A stretch of 64,000 nt of DNA from Arthrobacter sp. ISL-30 (GTDB lineage: Bacteria > Actinomycetota > Actinomycetes > Actinomycetales > Micrococcaceae). The stretch covers positions 62,001 through 126,000 of the forward strand of contig NZ_JAGGPK010000022.1 in assembly GCF_018613855.1 (NCBI RefSeq). The letters run 5' to 3'. The notes beneath the pieces are model-generated. The model did no database searches and had not been told where the DNA came from. It saw only the letters and a list, made by a program, of their open reading frames with translations. Made by a program: the position numbers and the translations under genes. This document shows, piece after piece, positions 1 to 8,272 of the stretch; the first letter of the stretch is position 1; every line of letters starts with the position of its first letter.

Positions 1-1279
1 TCACCGTGGCCAGGCTGTAGGGGTCCTCTACGCCGCACAGCTCCCGCGCGGAGTGCATGGACAGCAGCGGTACGCCGACGTCGACCGTCCTGATCCCGAT
101 CCTGGTAGCCGTCAGGGGGCCGATCGTCGAGCCGCAGGGGATCGCATTATTGGACACAAACTCCTGATATGCGACGCCGCTCTCCTTGCACAACCGCGCC
201 CACAAGGCCGCCCCGCCGGCGTCAGTGGCATACCGCTGGTTCGCGTTGATTTTCAACAGCGGGCCGCCGTTCAGCACTGGGCGGTTGGCGGGGTCGTGGC
301 GTTCGGGATAGTTGGGGTGTACTGCATGCCCGGCATCGGCCGAAACACAGAACGACGCCGCCAGGGCCCGCCGCCGTTCGCTCACCGTCGCGCCGAGGCC
401 GTCTGAGATGCGTAACAGGATGTCTTCGAGGAGGGGTCCGGAGGCGCCTGAGCGGGACGCCGAGCCCACTTCCTCGTGATCGAAGGCGGCGAGGACTGCA
501 ATGGGTGCGGACCCGGTTCCATTATCAGCTTCCGCGTGCCGGATCAGCGCCGCCAGCCCCGCGTGCGTTGCTGAAAGATTGTCCAGGCGCGCGGACGCGA
601 AGAACTCGCTGTTGGCACCGAAAACAGCAGGCTCCTGCGTGTCCGCCACAACGACGTCGTACCCGCCGATCTGCGCCGGGTCCACGGCACCCCCCTCAAC
701 AGTTTTGGCCAGCAGCCCCAGGAGGTCTTCGCCGGCGGGATCGCCGAGGCCGAATACCGGGTTCATGTGCTGCTGCTTGTCCAGGGTCAGGCCATCGTTC
801 GCTGCCCGGTCCAGGTGGATGGCAAGCTGGGGAAAGCGCAGGAGCGGCCCCGTAGATGTCAGGTGTTCCGTGCCGTCAAGCATCACGAGCCGTCCCGCGA
901 GCCGTAGTTCCCGGTCCAGCCACGAGTTCAGCAGCGGCCCGCCATAGACCTCGACTCCCGCCTGCAGCCAGCCCAGTTTTCCGCTCGTGGATTTGGGCTT
1001 GAGCTTGAACGACGGCGAATCGGTGTGGGTGCCCAGGATGTTGAAGCCCGTGGCGGGGCCAGCCGCCTGCGGGACGACCCAGGCGATCAAGGCGCCGTCG
1101 CGGAGGACGTAGAAGCTACCGGGACCGCCCTCCCAGGCCTCCCGCTCATCCTGCGCGCTGAAGCCGGCGGCATCCAGCCGACGACCGGCTTCGTGGACCG
1201 CATGGAAGCTTGACGGCGAAGCGTTCACGTAGTCGCCGAGGTCCCGGATGTGCTCTAAAGCGGAGGTGTTGGAAGGCAT
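1..1279 (-). CDS. apeB: M18 family aminopeptidase, 3' end cut by window
   Basis: Reading the minus strand from ATG at 1279 gives 426 codons without a stop before the window edge, so only the last few residues of a roughly 430-residue protein should be missing. The M18 zinc-peptidase signatures are visible: HTDSPSF near residue 87, FDHEEVGS near residue 265 and NANQRYATDAGG near residue 348, which supply the two-zinc site and catalytic Glu. There is no signal peptide, so it is a cytosolic exopeptidase removing N-terminal residues (acidic ones in many family members). It is followed on the same strand by the intradiol dioxygenase gene, but with no functional link visible. Confidence 0.9.
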   Translation of the reverse strand, partial: MPSNTSALEHIRDLGDYVNASPSSFHAVHEAGRRLDAAGFSAQDEREAWEGGPGSFYVLRDGALIAWVVPQAAGPATGFNILGTHTDSPSFKLKPKSTSGKLGWLQAGVEVYGGPLLNSWLDRELRLAGRLVMLDGTEHLTSTGPLLRFPQLAIHLDRAANDGLTLDKQQHMNPVFGLGDPAGEDLLGLLAKTVEGGAVDPAQIGGYDVVVADTQEPAVFGANSEFFASARLDNLSATHAGLAALIRHAEADNGTGSAPIAVLAAFDHEEVGSASRSGASGPLLEDILLRISDGLGATVSERRRALAASFCVSADAGHAVHPNYPERHDPANRPVLNGGPLLKINANQRYATDAGGAALWARLCKESGVAYQEFVSNNAIPCGSTIGPLTATRIGIRTVDVGVPLLSMHSARELCGVEDPYSLATV

Positions 1280-1326
1280 GGGACCGAGTTTAGCCCGGGG
1301 CTAAATCGGACCCGCCAATCCAGCAG

Positions 1327-2235
1327 CTACACCGTCACGTTCAGCGCCGCGGTGTAGCCGGCCGAGACGGATCCTGACATCGTGGCCAGCTGGTAGATAC
1401 CGCCGTCGTCGCCAAACACGTTGTCCGACTGCAGCGTGGTGTTGGGGAAGTTTCGCGCGCTGGTCTCGTAGCCCGCCGTGGCATAGACCTCGTTACAGGC
1501 CGCATCGGTGAGGGCGATCTGCGACACTCGCAGGATCTGCCCGGCGCTGGTGGCATTGGACATGGATTCGAACACTTCGAAGTGGATGTGGGGCCAGCGG
1601 CCGTTATAGGCGCCGGGGAAAATTGTGGTGAAGGTCAGCTGGCCGTTGGCGTCGGCCTCCTGGACCCCGCGAAGATAGTTCTCGTTCTCGAGCCCGGAAT
1701 CGTACATTGAATACTTGCCGTTTTTGTCACAGTGCCAGGCGTAAACGGCGGCGCCGGCCAGGGGTTTGCAGCCGTTGGCGTTATCGAGCAGGGTCAGGGT
1801 CACGGTGAGCGGCACACCGGTGACCTTGGTGCTGGACGTGCCGAAGCTGGAGGTGATGTCCTGGCGGACCACGCCCGAAGCCTCCAGTACATTGGGACCG
1901 TTGGAACCGTCCCCGGGGAAGGGACCGGCGGTTTCCTTGGGGATCTCCACCCCGCACTCGGCGATCGCCCGTGTGACCGTGGGAGAAGCCGACGACGGCG
2001 TGGACGTCGCCGCCGTCGTACCCGTAGAAGCTGGCGTGGTCGTGGCACCGGCACTTCCGGGGTCACTCGGCGTGCAGGCTCCAAGCGCGACGGCGGCGCC
2101 GCCGCCCAGCAGCACGCCGAGGGTTCGGCGTCGGCTCAACAGCGTGGAGAGATCGAATTCCAGTCCGCGGTCGTGGTCCGGGTGCGGCTGGGCATCTTTG
2201 ATGGGGTCCGAGGGCGGGAGCGGATTTTTGTTCAT
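1327..2235 (-). CDS. Exported intradiol ring-cleavage dioxygenase-like lipoprotein
   Basis: 302 residues from ATG. The N-terminus (about 1-65) has a twin-arginine-like stretch, SRRRTLGVLLGG, a hydrophobic core and a lipobox LGAC, so it is probably exported by Tat and lipid-anchored. The rest matches the protocatechuate 3,4-dioxygenase beta-like fold: a YAWHCDKNGKYS segment (iron-ligand Tyr region) and GRWPHIHFEVF (the paired His ligands). Between them lies a Ser/Thr/Ala/Pro-rich linker of about 45 residues after the lipobox. Cytosolic catechol and protocatechuate dioxygenases lack the export signal; this belongs to the secreted subgroup whose substrate is not established. It stands alone, with no ring-cleavage pathway genes beside it. 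Confidence 0.85.
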   Translation of the reverse strand: MNKNPLPPSDPIKDAQPHPDHDRGLEFDLSTLLSRRRTLGVLLGGGAAVALGACTPSDPGSAGATTTPASTGTTAATSTPSSASPTVTRAIAECGVEIPKETAGPFPGDGSNGPNVLEASGVVRQDITSSFGTSSTKVTGVPLTVTLTLLDNANGCKPLAGAAVYAWHCDKNGKYSMYDSGLENENYLRGVQEADANGQLTFTTIFPGAYNGRWPHIHFEVFESMSNATSAGQILRVSQIALTDAACNEVYATAGYETSARNFPNTTLQSDNVFGDDGGIYQLATMSGSVSAGYTAALNVTV

Positions 2236-2376
2236 GCGTCAATGGAACCCGCCCCGCCTATGACCTGTACATAGCGAAGCTGTGAGCAGCCTGTGAGGCC
2301 GGCAGTTGGGCGGAGGAAGTTGGGGCTGGCAGTTGGGGGAGGCGAGCCCGGCCCTGGTGTCCACTTAGCGTTCCGC

Positions 2377-3126
2377 TCAGAAATCGGGATTGCTGGGTAC
2401 CACCAAACCGGTTTCGTACGCGTAGACAACCGCCTGCACCCGGTCGCGCAGGTGCAGCTTGTTCAGGATCCTCCGGACGTGAGTTTTGACCGTGGCTTCT
2501 GACAGGAAAAACTTGTGCGCAATCTCGGCATTGGATAGTCCGTCGGCGATTGCCTCCAGGACCTCGGTTTCGCGCCTGGTGAGGTCTTCAAGCAGGGGAT
2601 CGCGAGGAGGGGGAACGGCGTCGGGGCGAATAGCCCCCCGCACGTATGTTTCCAGGAGTCGCTGCGTGACGCGTGGCGCCACAACGGCGTCACCGCTGGC
2701 TACCAGCCGAACAGCCTGGACGAGCTCCGCCGGTGCCACGTCCTTGAGCAGAAAGGCCGACGCTCCGGCCTGTAGCCCGGCGAAGGCGTATTCGTCGAGG
2801 TCGAAAGTGGTCAGGAGGATGAGCCTTGCTCGGGAGTTGGAGGACGTGATCCTCCGTGTGGCCTCGATACCGTCAAGCACCGGCATCCTAATGTCCATGA
2901 GCACCACGTCAGGCCGAAGATCCTGAACCAGCCGGGCACCCTCCGCCCCGTCCGAGGCTTCACCCACGATTTCGAGGTCATCCTCACCCTCCAGAATGAG
3001 CCTGAACCCCATCCTCAGCAGCGGCTGGTCATCAACCAGCAAGACCCGGATCGGCCCGCCGTCCTCAGCGGGCTCCTCCGCCTCGCCGTATCCCCCGGCA
3101 AGTCCCCCAGTTTGTCCCCCAGTCAC
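2377..3126 (-). CDS. NarL/LuxR-family response regulator
   Basis: Receiver domain in the N-terminal half (IRVLLVDDQPLLRMGF, then the phospho-acceptor Asp in VVLMDIRMP) and a C-terminal LuxR-type helix-turn-helix (TRRETEVLEAIADGLSNAEIA, then ATVKTHVRRILNKL). I place the start at GTG 3126 rather than the longer upstream frame: AAGGAG lies five bases ahead and the GTG overlaps the kinase stop as GTGA, a translational-coupling arrangement. That gives 249 residues. It is the cognate regulator of the kinase just upstream and probably controls the same operon. Confidence 0.9.
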   Translation of the reverse strand: MTGGQTGGLAGGYGEAEEPAEDGGPIRVLLVDDQPLLRMGFRLILEGEDDLEIVGEASDGAEGARLVQDLRPDVVLMDIRMPVLDGIEATRRITSSNSRARLILLTTFDLDEYAFAGLQAGASAFLLKDVAPAELVQAVRLVASGDAVVAPRVTQRLLETYVRGAIRPDAVPPPRDPLLEDLTRRETEVLEAIADGLSNAEIAHKFFLSEATVKTHVRRILNKLHLRDRVQAVVYAYETGLVVPSNPDF

Positions 3127-4499
3127 GTTTTCTCCTTGTCTCCGTTCCAATGCAGCAGGGCATGGACCTGCCATCCCCCGTTTGAAGCAGGGCCGGCCTC
3201 CACCGTTCCCGCATAAATCCTTGCCCGCTCGCGCATGCCTGCGATGCCCTGGCCCGTGCCAAGGCTGCCTTCCCCCTGCAGTCCGCGACCCTCGTCCTGC
3301 AGTCGTCGGCCGTCGTCGAGCACGTCAATGGTGACGACATCGCCGTCGCGCCTGATTTCCACATCCACATGGGTCAGGCCGCGGCCATAGCGCAGCACGT
3401 TGGTCAGTGACTCCTGCACGATCCGGTAGACGGTCAGGCGGAAGGCCGGGTCCTCGGGCAGCGAAGGGCCGGTATGGGAATAGTGCAGCGGCAGGCCCGC
3501 GGTGCGGAAGCCGTCAAGCAGCGTGGTGAGGTTATCCCCCGCAGCAAGGGGCTCCAGCGGTGACCGTGGAGTGCGGTCATCGCGGAGCACGCCCAGGACC
3601 CGGCGCATGTCCGACAGTGCCATCCGCCCCGTCCTGCTGAGTTCCCCCAGCACCTCTCCGGCGCGCTCCGGGTCCTTCTTGACCACTACCGCGGCGCCAT
3701 CGGACAGGCTGATCATGACGGTCAGGGAGTGTGCCACGACGTCGTGCATTTCCCGCGCGATCCTGTTGCGCTCGTTGACGGAGCCCAGCTGCGCCGTTCT
3801 AGCCGCCCAAGCGGCCACCTCGTCCTCATGCTCCCGCCGCTGGCGTACCGAGATCCCGATCCCCGTGGCGATCATGTTGGACAGCATGATGCTTATTGCC
3901 GCGGCGATGTTGCTCACGAGGTGGAAGTGATCGGAACCGGCCGCAGCCTCAGGACTGCCCATCACGGAGGTCGGGCTGGTTGCCATGAACAGATAAACGA
4001 GCGCCAGGGGAGTGCTCGCTGCTGCCAGGGTGAAGAAAGCGAACTTCCGTTGCCTCGCCACCGCCACCGCATACAGGGCGAACCACAGGCCGGCGGACAC
4101 GTTGGATCCCCACGGGTTCAGCAGGGTAGCGGCTACTTCCAGGAGCGCGACGACGGCCGTTACCGCCGTCGGGAAGCGCCTCCGGAGGAACAGAACCCCG
4201 GCGATCGCCCCAAGGACGACGCCGGCCTGCCACTCGCCGTCGGCGCTGGAGGCCACGACCGTGGAAGCGGCCAGCAGCAGGTAGCACAGCACCACCACCA
4301 GATCCATGATTCGCGGATGCTGGAAAAGATAGCGTCGGATGCGGCCACGCCGTTTGGCCGTGATCTCGGCAAAGGAGGGGTCGCTGGCCTGGGGTTGCGT
4401 GGACGCGCGGGACCCTGTGGACGCGCGGGATTCTGTGGACGCGCGGGAAGCGGCGGCCGCTCCGACCACCGCTTCCTCGACTGCCTGTCCCTCCGTCAT
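3123..4499 (-). CDS. Sensor histidine kinase (HisKA_3 type)
   Basis: 458 residues. After a low-complexity N-terminus (see tandem repeat) come several hydrophobic segments (about 55-200), then a dimerisation/phospho-acceptor helix with ERNRIAREMHDVVAHSL and a C-terminal HATPase_c domain (VQESLTNVLRYG for the N-box, GQGIAGMRERA for the G-box). This is the NarX/DesK-like class that pairs with NarL/LuxR regulators. The gene follows an ABC transporter pair with a 27-bp gap, giving the order ATPase-permease-kinase-regulator, the pattern seen when a kinase senses cell-envelope stress or a transporter substrate. The signal sensed is unknown. Confidence 0.9.
   Translation of the reverse strand: MTEGQAVEEAVVGAAAASRASTESRASTGSRASTQPQASDPSFAEITAKRRGRIRRYLFQHPRIMDLVVVLCYLLLAASTVVASSADGEWQAGVVLGAIAGVLFLRRRFPTAVTAVVALLEVAATLLNPWGSNVSAGLWFALYAVAVARQRKFAFFTLAAASTPLALVYLFMATSPTSVMGSPEAAAGSDHFHLVSNIAAAISIMLSNMIATGIGISVRQRREHEDEVAAWAARTAQLGSVNERNRIAREMHDVVAHSLTVMISLSDGAAVVVKKDPERAGEVLGELSRTGRMALSDMRRVLGVLRDDRTPRSPLEPLAAGDNLTTLLDGFRTAGLPLHYSHTGPSLPEDPAFRLTVYRIVQESLTNVLRYGRGLTHVDVEIRRDGDVVTIDVLDDGRRLQDEGRGLQGEGSLGTGQGIAGMRERARIYAGTVEAGPASNGGWQVHALLHWNGDKEKT
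4399..4452 (-). repeat. Three tandem 18-bp units inside the kinase gene
   Basis: Three consecutive copies of an 18-base unit beginning GTGGACGCGCGGGA (4399-4416, 4417-4434, 4435-4452; the last three or four bases of each unit vary). On the coding strand they give repeated SRAST-type hexapeptides at residues about 16-33 of the histidine kinase, before the first membrane segment. Unit number could change by replication slippage without breaking the frame. Confidence 0.85.
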
Positions 4500-4526
4500 G
4501 GATTGAGCCTAGTTGGCAATGTTCAC

Positions 4527-5378
4527 CTACACGTCGCGCTTCTTGAGCAGCACCATGGCCAGGACCAGTGGCACCGCAACCCAGGCTCCCAGCCACAGCG
4601 ACGCCTGCCAGATCTCCAGGGCACCGTCTGCCGGCGTTCCCGCTGTGATTGTCTGGAACAGGTTCCCCGGCAGGTACTTCCTTGCTTCGACAAAGAAGTC
4701 CCCGGGAATGAGCTGGAAGGCAATCGGAACTACGAAGAAAAGGCCAACGAGGGACATGATGCCCCCGGCGGAGTTGCGCAGGAGCGTGCCCAGTGACATG
4801 CCGATTGCAGCAACAGCCGCGACATAGAGCCCACTGACCAGCAGCATCCGGAGCGAATGTTCAGTCCCCAGGTCAATCGTGAAGCCGTAATTGTCCAGGA
4901 TGGGGGCGGCTACGACGTACGTGAGCAGGGCTGCTGCGACGGTCAGGACAAACGCGGAGACCGTAACCACGAGCAGCTTCGCCACGAACGCCGGTGTCCG
5001 CTTCGGCACGGCGGCGAAAGTGGAGCGGGCCATTCCGGTGGTGAATTCGGAGCTCATCAACAGGACGGCCAGCGAACCGATGATGAGCTGCGCGAAGTCC
5101 AGGCCCGACGTCGGTACGCGCACCGTGAGGTCGGCGCCCTGCGCGGCGAAAGCCGCCGCCGCCTCCGGATCGTCCCTGGACGCCTCGGAAAACTGCCCGA
5201 CGCCCCAAGCGTTGAGGGCCCCGAAACCGACCATGACCAGCACGGTCGACCCGAGCAGGATCAGGGTGGACAGCAGGGTGCGGAACTTGATGAACTCCGA
5301 GTTCAGGACGCGAAAGAAGCTGGGACCGGGGCCCACATCGACGCGGGACCGGCGGAGGTCAAGGGTGGTGGCGCTCAT
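4527..5378 (-). CDS. ABC transporter permease (ABC-2 type)
   Basis: 283 residues with about six hydrophobic helices (for example TLILLGSTVLVMVGFGALNA near the N-terminus and LWLGAWVAVPLVLAMVLL at the end) and a short cytosolic N-terminus. It has the layout of ABC-2 permeases linked to bacitracin/lantibiotic-type resistance transporters. It starts 2 bases after the ATPase stop, so the two are a single transporter. The downstream two-component genes suggest that its expression responds to a signal at the membrane. The transported substrate cannot be read from the sequence. Confidence 0.85.
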   Translation of the reverse strand: MSATTLDLRRSRVDVGPGPSFFRVLNSEFIKFRTLLSTLILLGSTVLVMVGFGALNAWGVGQFSEASRDDPEAAAAFAAQGADLTVRVPTSGLDFAQLIIGSLAVLLMSSEFTTGMARSTFAAVPKRTPAFVAKLLVVTVSAFVLTVAAALLTYVVAAPILDNYGFTIDLGTEHSLRMLLVSGLYVAAVAAIGMSLGTLLRNSAGGIMSLVGLFFVVPIAFQLIPGDFFVEARKYLPGNLFQTITAGTPADGALEIWQASLWLGAWVAVPLVLAMVLLKKRDV

Positions 5379-5380
5379 AG

Positions 5381-6325
5381 TTACTTGCCTCCGGTCTGGG
5401 CGGGAACGGGAGCCCCGGTAGTGATGAGTGAGTGGTATTCCACCTCGTCCTTGGTCAGCTCCATGTAGGCCTCTTCCAAGCTCGCCTGCAAAGGCGTCAG
5501 CTCATAGACCATGACGTGATGGTCCAGGGCGGCCCGTGCAATCTGCCGTGGTGTTATTCCCTTGACCTCGAGGAGCTCGTGGTCCTGGACCTCCACCGAA
5601 ACTCCGTCGCTGGCCAGCAGGCCCATGAGCTGCTCGGGCTGGTCGGTGCGGACGCGCGTTCGCGCCTGCCCCTTGCCGGTGATGATCTCCTTGATCGGGG
5701 CATCGGCGATGATCCTGCCGCGGCCGATTACGATGAGGTGGTCCGCAGTTTGGGCCATTTCGCTCATGAGATGGCTGGACAGGAACACAGTCCGCCCTTC
5801 GGAGGCGAGGAACTTGACCAGGTTTCGGACCCAGACGACGCCTTCGGGATCAAGGCCGTTGACGGGCTCGTCCAGGATGATCGTCTGCGGATCGCCCAGG
5901 AGGGCGGCGGCAATGCCAAGTCGCTGGCCCATTCCCAGCGAGAAGCCTTTCACTTTCTTCTTCGCGACGTCGCCCAGGCCTGTCATTTCGATGACTTCGT
6001 GGACGCGCTTTTTCGGGATGCTGTGCGTGGCGGCCATAGCCAACAAGTGGTTGTAGGCGCTGCGGCTCGTGTGGACGGCCTTGGCGTCAAGGAGCGCCCC
6101 GATTTCACGCAGTGGCGCTGAGTGATGCGCGAACGGGACGCCGTTGACCGTTACCGCGCCCGCCGTCGGGGCATCCAGGCCCATGATCATGCGCATAGTG
6201 GTGGATTTGCCGGCGCCGTTAGGGCCAAGGAAGCCCGTCACCTGCCCGGCCTGGACTGTGAAGCTGACCCCTCCGACGGCGGTCTTGTCGCCGTAGACTT
6301 TGGTCAGGCCTTTTGCCTCGATCAT
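5381..6325 (-). CDS. ABC transporter ATP-binding protein
   Basis: 314 residues from ATG 6325, preceded by GGAGGG 11 bases upstream; a longer frame back to 6385 adds a basic stretch unlike the family. Walker A is GPNGAGKST near residue 38, the signature is SLGMGQRLGIA (an SxGMxQR variant typical of bacitracin/lantibiotic exporters), Walker B is TIILDEPVNGLDPEG and the H-loop is SSHLMSEM. It is the first gene of the ATPase-permease-kinase-regulator operon. Confidence 0.9.
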   Translation of the reverse strand: MIEAKGLTKVYGDKTAVGGVSFTVQAGQVTGFLGPNGAGKSTTMRMIMGLDAPTAGAVTVNGVPFAHHSAPLREIGALLDAKAVHTSRSAYNHLLAMAATHSIPKKRVHEVIEMTGLGDVAKKKVKGFSLGMGQRLGIAAALLGDPQTIILDEPVNGLDPEGVVWVRNLVKFLASEGRTVFLSSHLMSEMAQTADHLIVIGRGRIIADAPIKEIITGKGQARTRVRTDQPEQLMGLLASDGVSVEVQDHELLEVKGITPRQIARAALDHHVMVYELTPLQASLEEAYMELTKDEVEYHSLITTGAPVPAQTGGK

Positions 6326-6471
6326 TTGGAAGCGTTCCCTCCGCTTGCTTCGCAGCCGATTGACTGTAGTAACAACGCTAGCCATCAGCGGCCCGGGATT
6401 CGCCGGTCTTAGGGATGATTCAGGGTCCGTTCAGGGTAGTCCGCATGGATGACGGTCTACCGCGAGCGGGA

Positions 6472-7192
6472 TCACCGTGAGCTGATCGACTCGAACTTTC
6501 GGATGCACAGCGGAACGAAGACAACGATCATCAGTGCAGCCCCAATCAGCACGGTTGCTACAGCATTTTGCATCGGCCAGGCATCCGGGATGGGTGCAGT
6601 GCCCAGGTTTCCGAACAACTGGCGAGCTGCCTGCACCAGTGCAGAAACAGGGTTCCAGTCGGCGAAGATCCGCAGCGGAGTGGCTGAATGCGTAGCTGAA
6701 AAGCAGCAGCAGGCCCACGCCGGCCAGAAACTCGGGGAGGGAGGTATTCACCCGCCAACCGACCATCAGCCCCGTCCCAATCATGATGAGCATGGAGATG
6801 GCGTTGGGCACCAGGTCTGCGTTGGTCCGCCCTATCAGTACGGCCGATGAGCTCATGGGCAGGGTCCGGAAGCGGTCGATGATTCCTTCCTTGAGGTCCT
6901 GCGCCATGGCGGCACCGGAGAACGTGGCGCCGAAAACGACTGTTTGGCCAAAGATCCCGGCCATGAGGAACTGCGTGTAGTCCGATCCCTCCACTTTTAT
7001 GGAGCCCCCATAGACCTGGCTGAACAGGAGGACAAACATGATGGGCTGGAGTACGGCAAACAGCAGCATGTCGGGGGAGCGCTTCATCTTGGTGAGGTTC
7101 CGCTTGGTCACGGTCCAGCCGTCGCTGGCCCAGCGTCCCGGGCCATGGTTGGCGGCGGTCATGGGTGTCGCGGGCATTGTCACCGTGCTCAT
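6472..7192 (-). pseudogene. DrrB-type ABC permease with internal deletion and frameshift
   Basis: From ATG 7192 the frame reads as a normal ABC-2/DrrB permease (QFLMAGIFGQTVVFGATFSG, then LLLLFSYAFS), then switches near 6695 into non-family sequence and runs on to 6431. The missing C-terminal part continues in another frame: PLRIFADWNPVSALVQAARQ followed by LFGNLGTAPIPDAWP, ending at TGA 6472 after a final membrane helix. The distance 6472-7192 is 721 bases, not a multiple of three, and about 40 residues (one or two helices) expected between FSYAFS and PLRIFADWNP are absent. It overlaps the ATPase stop as ATGA. Without this permease the pump should be inactive unless another permease partners the ATPase. 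Confidence 0.85.
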
Positions 7193-8184
7193 TTCGCGTC
7201 CTCCATCTCGTTCCTGGTGTTGAGCGCCCCGTCCTTCTCAACCTTGCGGCCGGTGATCCGCAGGAAGACGTCATCCAGGGTAGGCCGTCGCATTCCGGCG
7301 TCGTGCAATTCAATGCGTTGGGAAGCGAACTCGGAGAGGATGTACTGCAGGGCCCGAGGACCTTCCCCGACCGGGACTTCGATGGTGCGCCCGTCCGAAG
7401 CCAGTTCCGCCTCCCTTTCGCCGTGCCTGGCAAGGATGCGCAGGGCGGTGTCGGAATCGGCCGCCCTGACCAAGGCAATCACCACCCGATGCCCGCCGAC
7501 CTGCGCCTTGAGCTCGTCGGCGGTGCCGCGGGCGATGAGCTGGCCGCCGTCGATCACGGCAATGTCATCGGCCAACTGGTCTGCTTCCTCAAGGTACTGG
7601 GTGGTCAGTAGCAGGGTGGTTCCGTCATTGACCAGTCCCCGGATGATTTCCCAGAGGGCCAGCCTGCTTCTCGGGTCCAGCCCGGTGGTGGGCTCATCCA
7701 GGAACAGGATCCTAGGCTTGTTCACAAGGGCTCCGGCGACGTCGATCCGCCGTCGCATCCCGCCGGAGAACCCCTTTACGGGACGGTTTCCGGCGGCAGT
7801 CAGCTCGAACATGTCGATCAGTTCCTGCGCCCGGCGCCGCGACTCCCGTCGCCCCAGGTGGTAGAGCCGTCCTACCATCTCAAGGTTTTCGAATCCCGTC
7901 AGGTTCTCGTCGACGGCGGCATACTGACCTGACACGCCAATGATTCGACGGGCACCATGCGGATCCCGTACGACGTCGATTCCGTCAATGTGCGCGGTGC
8001 CGGCGTCGGGTTTGATGAGGGTGGTCAGGACCTTGACGGCGGTCGTTTTCCCGGCTCCGTTGGGCCCCAACAAGGCGGTGACGGTTCCTTGGGGGACTGA
8101 GAGGTCAAGGCCGTTCAGCGCGTGGACCTGGCCCGTTTTGGCTTTGTAGAACTTCTTTAATCCGGAGGCTTCAATGATGTTCAC
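7189..8184 (-). CDS. DrrA-type ABC transporter ATP-binding protein
   Basis: 331 residues. Walker A GPNGAGKTTAVKVL near residue 40, signature FSGGMRRRIDVAGAL, Walker B ILFLDEPTTGLDPRSR and switch His in TTQYLEEADQLAD. The C-terminal extension after residue 230 with LDDVFLRITGRK is typical of DrrA (daunorubicin-type) export ATPases. The gene is intact, but its coupled permease downstream is disrupted, so it is either non-functional in practice or borrows a partner. Confidence 0.9.
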   Translation of the reverse strand: MNIIEASGLKKFYKAKTGQVHALNGLDLSVPQGTVTALLGPNGAGKTTAVKVLTTLIKPDAGTAHIDGIDVVRDPHGARRIIGVSGQYAAVDENLTGFENLEMVGRLYHLGRRESRRRAQELIDMFELTAAGNRPVKGFSGGMRRRIDVAGALVNKPRILFLDEPTTGLDPRSRLALWEIIRGLVNDGTTLLLTTQYLEEADQLADDIAVIDGGQLIARGTADELKAQVGGHRVVIALVRAADSDTALRILARHGEREAELASDGRTIEVPVGEGPRALQYILSEFASQRIELHDAGMRRPTLDDVFLRITGRKVEKDGALNTRNEMEDAK

Positions 8185-8272
8185 CCGAACAGGCTAGGAG
8201 GGTGCCTCGCGGGAGGATAGAGGTTCGCGGTCATATTCGGTCCGCATATGGGCTGCCGAAGTCCGGTGTCTT

